41,496 nt of DNA from Streptomyces tailanensis. GTDB lineage: Bacteria; Actinomycetota; Actinomycetes; Streptomycetales; Streptomycetaceae. This document shows positions 40,247-41,496 of the stretch, piece by piece (positions within the stretch are counted from its first letter, which is position 1; each line of letters starts with the position of its first letter). The DNA lies in the NCBI RefSeq assembly GCF_008386495.1, contig NZ_VTHJ01000027.1, positions 1 to 41,496 of the forward strand. Direction: 5' to 3'. A program made the position numbers and the translations under genes. Below the pieces are notes generated by a model. It was not told the origin of the DNA. It saw only the letters and a program-made list of their open reading frames with translations, and did no database searches.

Positions 40247-40996
40247 TCATTCTTCGGGGCCTGCCAGTTCGAAGTCGTCCTGAGTCAGGGCGCGCTGGAG
40301 TCGCTGTTCTGCGATATCCGCGTAGTGGTCGGACAGTTCGATTCCGACGAACTGTCGTCCCTCACGCAGTGCGGCGACGCCCGTGGAGCCGGACCCGGTG
40401 AACGGGTCCAGGACGGTGCCGCCTGGCGGGCAGATCTTGACCAGCTCCTGCATGACTTCGACCGGCTTCTGGGTGATGTGCACGCGATCCTTCCTCGGCT
40501 GGCTCGCGGTGTAGAGGCCGGGGAGGTAGACGGGGTTTCGGTCGGCGTCGACCGGGCCCTTGGTGCCCCAGACGATGTACTCGCATGACTGCTTCAAGCG
40601 GCCCCGCTGCGGGCGGGAGACCGGCTTGTGCCACGAGGCGATGCCGCGCCAGGTCCATCCAGCCGCCTGAAGGGCGTCCGTCGTCGTCGGCAACTGCCGC
40701 CAGTCGGTGAAGACAAGCGCGGCGCCGGATTCGACGGTGGCCCGGTATGCCTCGGTGAGCAGCAGGCTCAGCCAGAAGCCGTACGAGCGCTGGTCGCGGT
40801 TTTCGCCTGGGAAGTTCGCCAGCTGATGCTCGGCGTCGGCGGAGGTGTACTTCGAGCGCGCGGTGCGGCCGGTGCGCTCCGCGCTGGTGCGCCCGCCACT
40901 GTTGTACGGCGGGTCGGTGATCACGGCATCGACGCTGTCGTCGCCGAGGCCGGCGAGCACGGTCAGTGCGTCGCCTCGGTGGAGGGTGTACGGCAT
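40247..40996 (-). CDS. Site-specific DNA methyltransferase, beta class (N6-A or N4-C)
   Basis: The 249-aa product has the DPPY catalytic motif IV early (AVITDPPYNSGG, Asp near residue 27), a variable target-recognition region, and the S-adenosylmethionine motif late (VLDPFTGSGSTGVAAL, about 196). This order defines the beta class of exocyclic-amino methyltransferases, which methylate adenine N6 or cytosine N4 in a specific sequence. QKPVEVMQELV before the FxGxG motif is also typical. The start is uncertain: the ATG at 40996 gives a normal N-terminus (MPYTLHRGDAL), and the frame is open to a GTG at 41137, which would add 47 atypical residues. No cognate restriction gene of classical type adjoins it, though two nucleases are close. 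It could protect element DNA. Confidence 0.9.
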   Translation of the reverse strand: MPYTLHRGDALTVLAGLGDDSVDAVITDPPYNSGGRTSAERTGRTARSKYTSADAEHQLANFPGENRDQRSYGFWLSLLLTEAYRATVESGAALVFTDWRQLPTTTDALQAAGWTWRGIASWHKPVSRPQRGRLKQSCEYIVWGTKGPVDADRNPVYLPGLYTASQPRKDRVHITQKPVEVMQELVKICPPGGTVLDPFTGSGSTGVAALREGRQFVGIELSDHYADIAEQRLQRALTQDDFELAGPEE

Positions 40997-41496
40997 CCGG
41001 GAGTTCTCGCTTTCCGGGGTTTCGGTCGTGGCGCGAATTTCCTTCGGGAGTCGCGCAGTAGTGGCTCCGGGTGGCATCGGGAGCAGCCATTCGGGGCGGT
41101 TGATGGGCGGAAGGTTAGCGGCTATTTCCGGCCGCACCCAATGAGTCCAGAGCCCGCCTGTCGCGCCGAGAACGGGCTGGATCGAGGGGTCGTTTGGTAC
41201 GGCCGGAATACGCGTCTACTGTCTCGCCGTGTTCGCAGGACGGAGCCCGCATCCACTCCTGCTGACCTGTGTTGTTCTGTGCTGTCCCGTCCAACGGGGC
41301 ATTCCCGGCATCACAGTTGAGACGTGTTATCGCCGAGCGAGGGGACGCATTTCCGATGTGCTGCCTGAGATTACGAGCGCGGCTGGCTGCCGCGCCCCGA
41401 TGACATCACCGGCTTCCGGGAGTTAGCAGCCCCCGATACCGGATTCCTCTCGCTCCTACGCGAGTTCGGATTCACACCGGCGCGGCGCCGGTGACC
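40997..41496. other. Upstream region of methyltransferase gene to window end
   Basis: No convincing gene is present apart from a possible 47-codon N-terminal extension of the methyltransferase (to 41137). It should contain that gene's promoter. A short stop-bounded frame at the far right ends near 41494 (YERGWLPRPDDITGFRELAA) and has protein-like composition but no start codon. It may be a gene remnant. Confidence 0.4.

Noticed and set aside
41380..41494. Protein-like short frame YERGWLPRPDDITGFRELAA and onward
   Set aside because: It is bounded by stops and has no start codon. It could be a gene remnant but is too short to assign.
1..41496. CRISPR array, transposase or insertion sequence
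   Set aside because: No regularly spaced repeats with unique spacers and no DDE/HUH transposase motifs were seen. The repeats found are att arms, TPR units and hairpins.

Overview
The base composition is uniformly GC-rich, with strong G/C third positions. Many genes start with GTG, and the protein families are typical of Streptomyces (DUF397, DUF6083, F420-linked LLM oxidoreductase, STAND/TPR proteins, LamG/RHS pairs). The window is most likely Streptomyces or a close relative, and it reads as an accessory chromosomal region rather than core genome.

Layout. (1) 1-9360, minus strand: a two-gene operon for very large secreted proteins, a DNRLRE/LamG protein (5635-9360) followed by an RHS/YD-repeat protein (1-5579) that runs off the left edge. 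(2) About 9740-10153 and 20741-21146: two junctions with the same architecture. Each has a pair of 11-bp repeats, then about 203 bp containing a tRNA-type terminator hairpin, then an identical 44-bp core that is the 3' half of a tRNA-Thr(CGT) gene, then about 117 bp, then another pair of 11-bp repeats. They look like tyrosine-integrase attachment sites left by tandem insertion of related elements into one tRNA gene. (3) Between them lies an 11-kb cargo element: a small lipoprotein gene, a wrecked tyrosine-integrase pseudogene, and a class I lanthipeptide operon (LanC, full-length LanB, LanT-type ABC transporter, F420-type LLM oxidoreductase, erythromycin-esterase-like protein). A convergent gene of unknown function follows. 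I found no precursor peptide gene and no intact integrase.

(4) Right of 21.0 kb is a second element or island that runs past the window end and is rich in conflict-type genes. At its left are a CoiA-like nuclease gene and an operon of a small putative pore-forming protein, an NB-ARC/TPR STAND (NLR-like) receptor and a DUF397 protein. The small protein ends, and the receptor begins, with the same 14-residue amyloid-signalling-type motif. This is the layout of bacterial amyloid-controlled cell-death systems, and it is the most exciting find here. (5) 26.3-41.1 kb holds a RecD2-like helicase, a DUF6083 zinc protein, two paralogous UvrD-like helicases, a second CoiA-like nuclease with a long coiled coil, a membrane-anchored Mrr-type nuclease coupled to a tiny membrane protein, a NucS-like/DUF5655 nuclease, a beta-class DNA methyltransferase, and two proteins of unknown function. 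The minus-strand run 38930-32206 may be an undescribed nuclease-helicase defence unit.

Family assignments come from reading motifs in the sequence; no database search was possible.
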